DNA of 64,000 bases from Coprinellus micaceus (taxonomy: Eukaryota; Basidiomycota; Agaricomycetes; Agaricales; Psathyrellaceae). Of the stretch, positions 31,770 through 42,060 are shown in pieces. The stretch is from positions 4,030,001 through 4,094,000 of the forward strand of contig OX596334.1 of assembly GCA_951394405.1 (NCBI GenBank). Reading direction: 5' to 3'. Position 1 is the stretch's first letter. Every line of letters begins with the position of its first letter. Below the pieces are notes generated by a model. That model ran no database searches, had not been told where the DNA came from, and saw only the letters and a program-made list of their open reading frames with translations. Position numbers and translations under genes: made by a program.

Positions 31770-34700
31770 TCAGGGATAGGATAAAGGCGAGGACTGTGCC
31801 TCCATCAATTTGGCCCGGAGGTTGAGGAGTTTTGGACGCAGCGGGTGATTTGGTGGGCACTCCGATACGGCCTCTTTGCAAACAGACACAGCTTCTTGAA
31901 GCTCCTCAACCGAGCCTGAGGACTCGCAGTGACGAAGGAGGACGGTGGCTAGGGTCATCCGAATATCCCAATCTCGGTGGTTGCCTGGAGGGATGAGAGA
32001 AACCGCCTCCCGACTCAGCTGGAGAGCTTCGTTAAGGTACTCGGGTTTGAAGTGGAGGACCTTTGCTAATGTATCCAGGGTTTCGTAGCGATTGGGGTGG
32101 CCGATTGGTTGAAGGGTGAGTGACTCTCGCGCAAGAGAAATCGACTCTTCAAGGTCCTGAACGAATCCTTGGACCTCATATCGACAAGCAAGACTCCATG
32201 CCAGGCCGTTGAGCGGCCCCGCGCGGTCTGCATCGCCTACTGCAGGGCCCTCCAGTGCCTCCCGGGAAAGGAGGATGTCCTCATCCAAGTCAGCAATGGA
32301 TGTTGTCACCTGGAAGCGAGAATGCAGGAAGGATGAAAGGCCTTGGAGAGCTGCAACATGGTCTACATGTCCGGGTGGGCACAGTTCTAGCGCATCCCTG
32401 GACAGGAGAATGTCTTCGTTCAAGTCAATGATAGATACCGTCGTCTGAAAGCGAGAATGGAGGGATCGTGCAAGGCTTTGGAGAGCTGCGACACAGCCTG
32501 CGTGTCCGGGTGGGCACAGTTTTAGCACTTCCCTGTGCAGTTGAATTGCGTTGTCCAAATCGGTGGTAGATGCCGTCATCTGAAAGCGAGAATGAAGGGA
32601 AGTTCCAAGGTCTTGAAGAGCTAAAGCACGTTCTGCGTGTTCGGGTGGGCACAGTTCCAGCGCTTCCCGAGACAGGAGAATGTCTTCGTTCAAGTCAACG
32701 ATGGATGCTGTTGCTTGAAAGCGAGAATAGAGGGAAGCGGCAAGGTCTTGAAGAGCTAAAACACGGTCTGCGCGTCCGGGTGGGCACAGCTCCAACGCTT
32801 CCCGAGACAGGGGAATGTATTCGTTCAAGTCGATGATGGATGCCGTCGTCTGAAAGCGAGAATGGAGGGATCGTGCGAGACTTTGGAGAGCTGCAGCATG
32901 GCCTGCATGGCCCGGTGGCCGCAGTTCCAGCACTTCCCTGCGCAGGTCAACTGCCGCGTCCAAGTCGGCGGTGGATGCTGTCGTCTGAAAACGAGATTGC
33001 AGGGTAATTGCGAGGTTCTGGAGAGCTAAGCCACGGAGTGCATGACCCTTGGGGCTCAGTTCGAGCGCCTCTCTCCGTAGCTCAATTACCTCATTGATGT
33101 CGCCAACAGAGTCTCCGAGGTTCAAGCGGGATTCGAGGGAGACGGACAGGTTGTTCAGGGACTGTCCCCGGTTGTCATTCCCGGGAGGACGCAGAGCTAG
33201 GGCGTCTCGGTGGAGGGATACCGACCGATCCAGGTCTTGAGTACTCCCAATCAGCTGGGAGCGAGCGCACAGTGACGTCGCTAGTGAGTACAGCGCATGG
33301 GCTCGGTCGGAACTCCCAGATTCTTCCGCAATATGCAATGCGTTTTGATGGGCTAATACGGCCTTGCCTCCTTCTTCGACGTCTTTGCCGCATTCCGCTG
33401 ATCGATAGTAAGCCCAACCCAGCCCATCCCAGATTCCCGCATCCTCGGGTTGGAGACGGACGGCCACCTCCAGGCAAGCTATTTGGAACGGCCTTAATGC
33501 CGAGTCACGCTTCAAAATCACTGCTATGTCGCGCATCAGGCCCCCTGCTTCATTGTCTGTGTACTCTCCCCCCTTCATCAGAGAGCCGGGCATCACCAAG
33601 TCGAGAAGAAGGCTCCCCCAATGGTTCAACTGTGCGATGCCGAGTTGTTGAAGGAGGTGGTGGTGCCTTGTTTGCAACCAATTGGTAATTAACCCAGGTT
33701 TCACCGATGGTGTACCTTTGTAAATGTGGGTGCCCAGATATTTCACAATATACTTCTCTCGAGGAGTAAGGTGAACGGCAGTGATGTTTCTGGAGGCGGG
33801 AAGCAATTGTGGGAATTTCGTCAGGCACGATTCTGCCAGGCGAGAGTGAGCATCGAAAGCTGAAACATGAAAAGGGATGACTGAGTTGGTGGATGCTGAT
33901 TTGCTCTGGAGATACTCCAGAAGCGATCGGTGGAAAATGGAATCGGCAGGGTGCACCAGGTCACTGCCCTCTTCCCCCAGCGGTTGTCGTATTTGCAGGG
34001 CCGCAAGGGCACGTTGGATCTCTTCTGCTACATGTGCCGGTAGGTCAGTGAGAGCGGAGAAATCAGCGATTGAGAGAGGTTCCTGGAGGACAAGCGTCGC
34101 CCCCAAGTACCTCCGCGCGAGTTTTTGGGCGTCTGATTCGGGGAAAAGCCACACAAGTGCTTGACGATATAACCCAGCCAGACTTTCGTTTTCGCCTAGG
34201 AACTCCCGCGAATAGAGGATGGTTTCAAGGGTCTGGTTGGGGGAGGAGGGGCTGAACTTCCTCTTCAGCAGGGAGCAAACGATCGACGCCCAGATAAAGA
34301 GCCCTTTGGAAAGCTCGGCAAGCTGGGTCGTCTGGCTTGGAGAAGGGCGTTGCCCGCTGTCCCAACGTACGCCGTCGAATTGGTGGCCAAAGTACCTCTC
34401 CATGATACCTTTTGACACGGGGTGGAGTGGGTAGAGGCGTATCGAGGTGTCGTCAAACCCGCGCTCTCGAGGATCCAACCGGCCCAACAGGATAAACCTG
34501 AGCGACGGAGCTGAGGACGAAAGCTGCGGGAGTGCTTTGATGAGACTGCCGTACGACTCCCACTCATCTACAGCGTCGAAAAGGACCGTCAACGGATGTG
34601 AGCACTTTAGAGAAGACACGACATCCTTGAGGAACCGTTCGAAATGGTCCTCCAACGGCGCGCCCTTGCACAGTCTGATCGCCTCAAGGATGGCTGGTAT

Positions 34701-35528
34701 AGCCTCTGGGTGCTTCTCCCCGATCTCCCGTGCTATCAGCTTGACGACGCTCTCTGGACCTCTGGCCTCGGTGGGTATGCCGCTGAGAGACACGGAAGCT
34801 GCAAGCCGACCGGCGGCATGGAGACGATGGGTGAGATGGCGGGCGAGTGTGGACTTTCCCAATCCCGCAGCTCCGTAGATGAACAAGGCGAGCTCTGAAT
34901 TTGGGTCTTCGCCCCAGGCCAGGGCATATTGAACGGTTTCTTCGCGGCTCCCCTCCAAGTACTCGCTGTGCTGGCCGCTGAGATCACGTTGCTTTGGGAG
35001 GCTGTCCCAGAGCAAGGCTGCTTCTGGTGGGGCTTCAGTAGGAGGCTTACATAGCTAGCAACATTGTACAACTCACCGTTTCCTGACATGAAGAACGCCC
35101 GCTCGATGGTGGTCACTTCGGTAGTGTAGACTGATTAGACCACGCCCCTACTGTTACTGTTAGGCTTAATTGCTTACCGGAGTTCGTCCCCAACGTCGCA
35201 TTTACCACATTCCCGATATAATTAGCAGTTCCGTGTACACTGTTTGAATTATGGTCTGTTCAAGGAGTGAGAATGACCTGGGGATAAGAGAGATTTAGCT
35301 CTCACAAGTATCCCCATGGTGGTGGTTCTAACGGTCTTCCACGACCATAGTAGGCAGTAGGTGGGGCGGAAATGAAGGGCGCTGTCGCCCATCCGGAGCC
35401 GGTGGGGGGACAAAGCCGCCCTGCGTTGAGGGACCGCACGACCTGGATCGCTTTCTCGGTTCACTGGCACTAACGCCAAGATGCTTCCTTTTCTTCTGGA
35501 AGTGAGGCCAGTCGGCTCTGGCGGACAT
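31770..35528 (-). CDS. NLR4: NACHT-TPR NOD-like receptor with a stop codon in exon 1
   Basis: Fungal NLR-type STAND ATPase, closest to NLR2. Exons by homology are 35,306-35,528 (ATG at 35,528, MSARADWPHF), 35,178-35,255 (78 nt), 35,077-35,115 (39 nt) and 31,770-35,017. Exon 4 is intact: Walker A GAAGLGKST, Walker B LTVLFDAVDEWES, then about 11 TPR-like repeats (31,830-33,310). Exon 1 carries an in-frame TAG at 35,328-35,330, where NLR2 has CGCTCA and NLR1 has a sense codon. Translation from the usual ATG would stop after 66 residues. Either the N-terminal part is dead, or the receptor starts downstream, or an alternative 5' exon is used. Without the TAG the product would be about 1,195 residues. 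Confidence 0.75.
31830..33310 (-). repeat. In-gene 135-bp tandem repeats coding TPR units of NLR4
   Basis: Eleven units of about 45 codons. Several are near copies (SLHSRFQTTASIIDLNE and SLHSRFQTTVSIIDLNED occur four units apart), which shows shuffling inside the array. Confidence 0.75.
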
Positions 35529-35587
35529 TTTTCCTGGTAGAGATCGGGGTCAGGGGAACAGGGGGCATGAGATTGAGAGGGAAGGAG

Positions 35588-35604
35588 GTCAGCGCTTAAA
35601 TACT
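35588..35604 (-). promoter_or_regulatory. Core promoter element of NLR4
   Basis: GTCAGCGCTTAAATACT lies 60 bp upstream of the ATG, preceded on the gene side by CATGAGATTGAGAGGGAAGG. It is the counterpart of the elements in front of NLR1-3. Confidence 0.5.
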
Positions 35605-36854
35605 GACAGCCCTCACCGTGCAGCTGTGCAGCTGGTCCCCGACTCCACAAAGTGGGGGAGGGTTCTGTACCTAGCTAACGCGCTCCTCAATCGACAGGTC
35701 GTCTACACCCCGTGAGATACTCCTTCTTGTGTAGGACTTGACGGCCATCAGGAGTCACTGCGTCATTGGGCTCCCGCCCCCACCGACACCACGCTTACAT
35801 ATCCTCCCAGGTTGCTGCATAAGATACGCTCCAGAGTAAGTTTCTCCACTTGCAAATGTCCCTCATGCTCTCTAAAACTTGCTCGTGTCCTCTCGAAGAA
35901 TGTCCGCCGTTTAATCGCGTTCATACCATAGAGTCATACCCGGCGTTCTATGATGGCGCCGTTATACTTTCCATCGTACTTCCCCGATATCTTCCCAAGC
36001 TCCGAGAACCTATGCGAATGGCTGACGACTTCCCTCCGCAACCACATATTGTCATGGACCATATCCCACCGCCCACTACCACTCGGCCATGTCTTCCTCA
36101 AAGAAGGTGTATTCCATATTCCCTCAGTGACGGAGATGGCCAATCACTATCGTTCACATCCGCTTTCTTCGTGAGTAGCTCGTATTCTCATTGTCGTGCC
36201 GTGCGACTGCTCGACGAATCCCATCAGGACTTGGAACTTGCTGCGCGTATTGTGCTCCTCTTGTCGAGCAATTACATTCGCTCCACCTCGAGACCCTTCG
36301 TTCATCGTGCTCGGAACATTGTTCGGAGTGTGTCCGCACTAGAATGTCACGTCTAGAGTATTCGTCCATCCTCGCTGACCATTATCTTTCGATATGTCCT
36401 TTCGCATACCCTACCCCCTTCGCTATGTTGCACCCCGGATTGGATGTGTCTAGGCCACGCTATGTAATCGTATCCACTTATCTGAATCGTCTGTACGGTG
36501 GTGAAATTTCCTGCCGCATCCGTCTTGTACCTTCCGCTCCCCTTGCAACCACCATGACAGAACCTCGGAACGGTTTCCGTACTCTCTGGCACCGCAATGA
36601 AATGGAATGTGTTCGGATTCTCAGCAGGTCCCCGTTGGGTGCCCAAGAAATTGAAAACATTTACGATCGTAAACTCCGCTTCCCGCTTCGCCTCACTGGC
36701 CCCTAACTGTAACACCATCCCTTCCCAACCCATCTTCATCGATTCCACCTGGAACTGTAAATACTAAACTACAGGTTGCACAACTCATATTCATTCCACC
36801 TCCAAGTCATCTTCGCGAGTCGGGGACTGGCGCTGCAAGGCCGCGCCGCTACGA
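35605..36854. other. Spacer upstream of NLR4; unassigned ORFs
   Basis: Frames at 35,850-36,356 (+), 36,191-36,706 (+) and 36,353-36,748 (-) overlap and cannot all be real. The minus one (MGWEGMVLQLGASEAKREAE, 131 codons) is the most protein-like but matches no family I know. No gene is called. Confidence 0.3.
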
Positions 36855-37320
36855 TGTGTGAGCACAATTTCCCAAAACGGGCAGTCACCCATTATTGGCA
36901 TCCGGTCGACCACCGAAGAGGTTCCGTTTCTGCCTTCACAACAGCGCTACCTCCTGGACCTCAACTCACATCGAGTACCAAGCGTATTCAGCTCCTTCGC
37001 ACTCGTGAGCCACACAGAAAATGCGGGCACAACGGCAAAAGCAATAAGCTCGGATTTAAGGGATCAATCTATGAGAAGGGAGAGCACCCCAGGGAAAGCG
37101 GATGTGGAGGCGTAGCTCAGGCTGAGAAATCGCTAGATCTGTGCCGCGCAGGCCTTTGGCTGTCGTGTATTGCGGTATCTTGGACGCTTCGGTGCGTGTG
37201 CTGGGTTGGTACTGTGCACTGCGTATATATTTGACTCCTTACATCCATTTAGATGCACCCATCTCGACGCGTACCTCATCGCGAGACTTGGCCATCCCCG
37301 ACAAACGGAAGGTCTCATGT
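36855..37320. repeat. Repeat X, copy 2 (upstream flank of NLR4)
   Basis: 36,875-37,095 is a direct match to 13,425-13,650. 37,212-37,320 is an inverted match to about 14,040-14,140 (shared core TTTAAATGGATGTAA / TTACATCCATTTAGA and GACGAGGTACGC / GCGTACCTCATCG). One of the two copies has therefore been rearranged by a local inversion. Confidence 0.6.
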
Positions 37321-38421
37321 CCTTGCCCCCAAGGCACGACCACGACCAGCTTAAAACGATCCTCGACCTAATGGACTCAAGATGGCCTCTCCACTGGCGT
37401 CGTTGGAATTGGGTCGGTCAGTTTTAATGTTGCAAAGTGTGCGTTACTTTTTCTTAATCTTCTCCTTTTCGGCCCACTCCCCGTCCATTCTCTTCATCTC
37501 GTTGTTCATTGACCTCCATGGCTCCTGTCATTATTCCCTCGCGTGCGTTCCCATGTGGGCTCCCTTCGCTTCTGCCCACCTGACATGGATTCGCTCACCT
37601 CGTCGTTTCAGATATAGACCACTTACAGATGGCCATGGGGTGGCTCGCCCCTTCTGTCTCACACTAGGCTTCCGAGAAGTTCAGCGATATTCAGGCTATC
37701 ATAGCCAAGTGTGTATGGCTCGTCTAGAATTACAATCGCGCTCCTTCAACACCCGATCCGTGTAACCCGATCCCCCGTACCCGTTGGCTTCGGGGGGGCC
37801 TGAACTGAAAGTAGCATAGGACCCGTCGGCATACACTGGCACTCTCCCCGTGCTTCTCGTGTTTCTCGTATTTTCTTACGTTCCAGTTACGCTACAGCAT
37901 CCTCCTGAGAACTTGCTACGTAGCCGTATAGCCTGGCTCTGCGATCTACTGCATTCTAGGATGGGGTGCAAAGGGACGAGGGTGTTGCTATTACGCACGT
38001 TCGGCAGTGAACGTCGTCAGGTGCGCACTCTACCTGCTTCTTTTGGAATCACGCATCTAATCTGTACGTGGCTTTGGGATATCTAGACATTTCGCCATGC
38101 CTCGGAGAAGGCTACGCATATCTCGCCCTGCAAATAATGTGTTGGGCAGCATGCAATCCCTTCAAGTGAGGGAACTTCTCGGTTTTGCTGATATTGTTGG
38201 CAAGCCTCCACATGGTTCGCAGTTCTTTGCAGTTCTTTGTCTGCGCTATCTTTGCAAGGCCGAACGCCCGCAGATCACGGCGAGAGCCTGGCATACACCT
38301 CGAGCGCCTCGCCAAGGCGTGCTGGGAATCTATAAGTACGGACCTCGAGGTTGTCGGGTGAAAACATCCATCCTGTTAACCCAGATCGTGCAATCAGTCG
38401 CTCTATTCTCTTGAGCCATCG
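37321..38421. other. Spacer before the GH17 gene
   Basis: No gene is recognised. It marks the right edge of detectable NLR-cluster repeats. Confidence 0.35.
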
Positions 38422-39856
38422 ATGCATCTGCCGCACGTCTCTCCTTACATCGTAACGAGTGTCCTTCTCGTTCTCCTCTCCACGACAAGCCAGACTCTTG
38501 CCGCGAACTACTTTCATGGTATCACGGCGTCCAACAGTGCCCCAAACTCGGGGACGTACAGATGTCGTACACAGGTGGAGGTGAGTTGACCTTCACGCTG
38601 GACAACCCTCCTCTGACACTGATTGTGGCTTCTCCCTTTCGTATACCTAACTCGCCACGCCCGTGCTCCTCGACACCGACCGACAGTGGAATGACTTGGC
38701 GCGCACAGCGAAGTCGAATGGCTTCTCTTCCCTCCGCATCCTAGGGTTTGACTGCAATGCCTTGGATTTAGCATCTTCCGCAGCAGCGAGCGCTGGAATT
38801 ACCGTCCTCGCTGGGATCTACTTTTCGGTGAGTATTAGATCGCGATTGATCCTACGGATTTGACATTGAGACTGACCGATGACTTTCTTTCCAACGCTCA
38901 GGGCACTGTCGCAGCGAACTTGGTCCAAATCAAGTAAGTTGTGGGCCGTTTCTGGGCTGAAGGTCGTCACTGTTGCTAACCACGCATCGGCGCCGGGTAG
39001 TAACGAAGTCCAGGTATTCCGCGCTGCCGTTGGAAAATACGGAGCGGGTAGGTATAAGGGTTTGACGATTGGGAATGAGGTCCGTCCTGCCCCACTAATA
39101 CTCCGCCTGGTGCGGGGGGAATTTAAAGCTCACGGACTTGTGAAATAGGCGACAGACAATCCCGGATTAATCGCTGCGAAGGTTGCGGACGTCCGAGGTA
39201 ACCTTACTTCTCTACTACGCGCATCCTCGTGCTTCATCCCGACTGACCTCCCCGAAAGGTTACCTGGGGTCTATCGGCATCAACACACCCGTCTCAACCG
39301 TACACACCTGGGTTGCCGTTCGGGACAACCCACAGGCCTTCTGTATTGGCGATTTCGTCGGTGCTAACGCACAGTGAGTTCGCATGCCAATCGCCGCCCC
39401 CCAACGAATGTCAATGCTCATACTCACGTCTTCCTTTATCCCCCGCAGCGCCTTCTACGACGGGAACGTGGTTGGAGGGGATGCGGGTAGCTTCTTGTTC
39501 AACACCGTCATCCCCAGCTTGAGGCGTGCGTGCCCCGGTAAACCCATCATAATCGCAGAGTACGGATCTGTTTCTGGACTACATGTACGAGCCTGGGACA
39601 CTATTGACCGGGGAAATTCTTACTTTACAGGAGCGGTTGGCCGTCGCGAGGAGGCTCTAATGGTAGAGCGACTGCGTCCCCAGCCGAGCAGTACGCTGCT
39701 ATCAGGAGTCTCAACTGTGCCGCCAAGAACGACAGGTCTGTCAGCGTATATGCATTCGAAGCAGATGACCAAACCTGGAAGGGAAACGACAACGAGAGGA
39801 GCTTTGGGCTTTTCGGGAAAGTCAGGTTTGAGGGAGACATCAACAATGCTTGCTAG
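38422..39856 (+). CDS. Secreted GH17 family beta-1,3-glucanase-like enzyme, 303 aa
   Basis: Glycoside hydrolase family 17 enzymes cut or transfer beta-1,3-glucan; fungal members act in cell-wall remodelling outside the cell. Eight exons: 38,422-38,580, 38,687-38,827, 38,902-38,933, 39,001-39,079, 39,149-39,197, 39,259-39,373, 39,449-39,559 and 39,631-39,856. The protein starts with a signal peptide (MHLPHVSPYIVTSVLLVLLS, cleavage near Ala27), then NYFHGITASN, SLRILGFDCNAL, LTIGNE (acid/base Glu137), GINTPVSTVHTW, FVGANAHAFYDG and IAESGWPSRGG (nucleophile Glu229, whose codon is split by intron 7). The length fits small fungal GH17 enzymes without a linker or GPI site. The frame stays open only with these introns, which supports the model. 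Confidence 0.88.
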
Positions 39857-40428
39857 TGGCTCGTTTGCGTAGCCCTGGTTTGCACTAAATTGTAAATTAG
39901 TCTTTATGCCCCCATTGTGGTTATCGCGCCCAGTGGAGAGGTGACAAGAACGCGGTTTCCTCCAAGTAATATCTCGCATGGTCAACAAAGGAGGTGTGAG
40001 GCGTGAACCCTCAAACACAAGCCGTGGTACGAGCACGGCACCTCGAAGGGGACGCCCTCAGTGAAAACTATGGTGCCTACTGGGCGTAGGTTGAGATCTG
40101 CAACATTGGGATAGGAGTTAGCGACAACGAGACATCGGGAGGAGTACCGTGGGGCGGCGCACTAAATCTAGATTGGGATGTAGTCCTTCGGACACTGGGC
40201 GTTTACTAGTGTATCAAGTGATTATTGGTGTTCACACGTAAAGCCCTTCCTCTGTTTATGAGGTCTGACACCACGCCCTTGCTCGAACATGGTTCATGAT
40301 ACTACTGCTAGTGGTCTCATAAGCGAACCGCGACTCGAGGGGGTGACGAGGAGCTCCCTGCATATGCTATCCAGGAGATGTGTGGTATCTTGGGACAGAA
40401 GCGAATGGTGCCTTCGATATTGCGGCTA
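39857..40428. other. Intergenic gap between convergent genes
   Basis: Holds the 3' ends of the GH17 gene (plus) and the lectin gene (minus). No further feature was seen. Confidence 0.5.
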
Positions 40429-41708
40429 TTAGAATAAATCTGCAACCCAGCGAACGGTTTTTTCAACTGCCCACTCCCCGTTGTTAAAACCCAGACTGTC
40501 CGTTAGCTTCACCGCAGGGCCAAAGCTCCCGTGCCCATCGTTGTACGAAACCCACACAGCGTCCTCACCAAACACAACAATATCTGCAGCACCATCGCCC
40601 GTAAGGTCAGCGAGGAACCTCGGGTGCTTATCAGCTCGCCAACCTTGATCCACTCCAAATTCGCGTAGCACAAGCGTTCGACTCGTGAAGCTCCTGTCTC
40701 CATTATTTCGCGCGACCCAGACTCCTGCATCTCCAAACCCCACGATATCCCCACGTCCATCGCCATTGGTATCGGCGACAAATCGCAAATGGTCCTTGAC
40801 CCTCCATCCGTGGTCCCACCCAAAGTTCGCTTCGACGAGTCTGAGCGGCTGGAAGGTGCCATTTCCAATGTTGAGGGCAACATGAACTCCGTCGCCCGCA
40901 AATCCAATGAGGTCCCCTCGTCCATCCCCCGTGAGATCGGCAACGGTGCGAGGATGATTCTCAACTCTCCAACCACCGGATTCGTAGGTAAGGTTGTTGA
41001 TGACGGGCTTGATAGGATGGAAGGTGCCATCTCCCTTGTTGACAGCGACGACAACTGAGGAGTCGCCGAAGCCGACGATATCCGGAAGGCCATCTCCAGT
41101 GGTATCCACGAGGAAGCGAAGATGGCGTTCAATCCTCCAACCTCCAGCAGAGTACCCAAAATCATTCAGAACAAGCTTTGCCGGTGCAAAGTTGCCGTTG
41201 CCGTTGTTGAGCGAAACGAAAACGCCCTCATCGCCAAAACCGACGATATCGACTACACCCGTTCCACGAAGGTCTGCAACGTAGCGAATGTGCTTCGCGT
41301 TGGTCCACCCCCCTGCGACAGCACCGAAGTCACTGAGAGCGAGGCCTGGTGGTCCAAAAGTGTTGTCGCCGTTATTGCGAGAGACGATAACGCCAAGATC
41401 TCCGAAGCCGATGATATCACCACGCCCGTTTCCAGTGGTGTCGCCGACGAGGCGAACATGCTTCTCCACCCGCCATCCGCCAGCGTTGTATCCGAAGTCT
41501 TTTACGACCAGCCGTGGCTTGGGGCGGAAGGTATTGCGCAGGACGACGACCCCATCCTGCCCGAAACCAATTATATCGGTATGTCCAACTCGCTTGACTG
41601 GAACTAACCGCATTGGTGGATCGTTAGTGTTGGCCTCCTGAGGACCTATACTGGGGGGAATGAATGCTCACCAGGCAGGTTCTGGGTAACCCCAATCTCG
41701 CTCGTCAT
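40429..41708 (-). CDS. Seven-bladed FG-GAP beta-propeller lectin, P. velutina lectin type, 403 aa
   Basis: Homologue of Psathyrella velutina lectin, a seven-bladed propeller that binds N-acetylglucosamine and sialylated glycans and Ca2+. Exon 1 is 41,672-41,708 (MTSEIGVTQNLP) and exon 2 is 40,429-41,603. The 68-nt intron has a GTGAGC donor, CACTAAC branch site and GTTAG acceptor. Seven blades follow, with copies of DxxGDGxxDIxGFG, (V/W)xVxxNNGxGxF and FGxxxGGWRVEKH. The Asp/Asn-rich loops look like the integrin-type Ca2+ sites. There is no signal peptide, as in mushroom lectins released without the classical pathway. The length is almost that of the founding member. Starting at the ATG at 41,613 would lose the proper N-terminus. 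Such lectins are thought to act in defence or development. Confidence 0.9.
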
Positions 41709-42060
41709 GGCGAGAGCGGTTGCGAGAGTGTGTGAAGTGGCCCAAGTGGGTGACGCATTGCGTAGAACTCGCACTGACGCAATTCAGCGGCCTCACGGAC
41801 GACGAAAGCCAATTGCTTGCTTGATTTCATTATTGGGTCGGTCTTAGAAAAGGATATTCCTATTGAGCGGTGGCAGGTGTGTTGGGAAAGGTTGCACCAG
41901 GTGACTGTTAATTAATGAGAGAAGCCGATTCCGATTGCGGGTTGGGTAAGGGACCATGGTAAACTTTTAACTGGCCATCTCTAGAAATGGAAAGGTGGTG
42001 GTAATGTGGGCGTACACATCTTACCACCCTCAAACAACTTCCCTACGACTTCATCTAATC
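41709..42060. other. Intergenic region upstream of the lectin gene
   Basis: Should hold the lectin promoter (minus strand) and the 3' end of the ankyrin gene. No clear TATA box was found. Confidence 0.4.
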
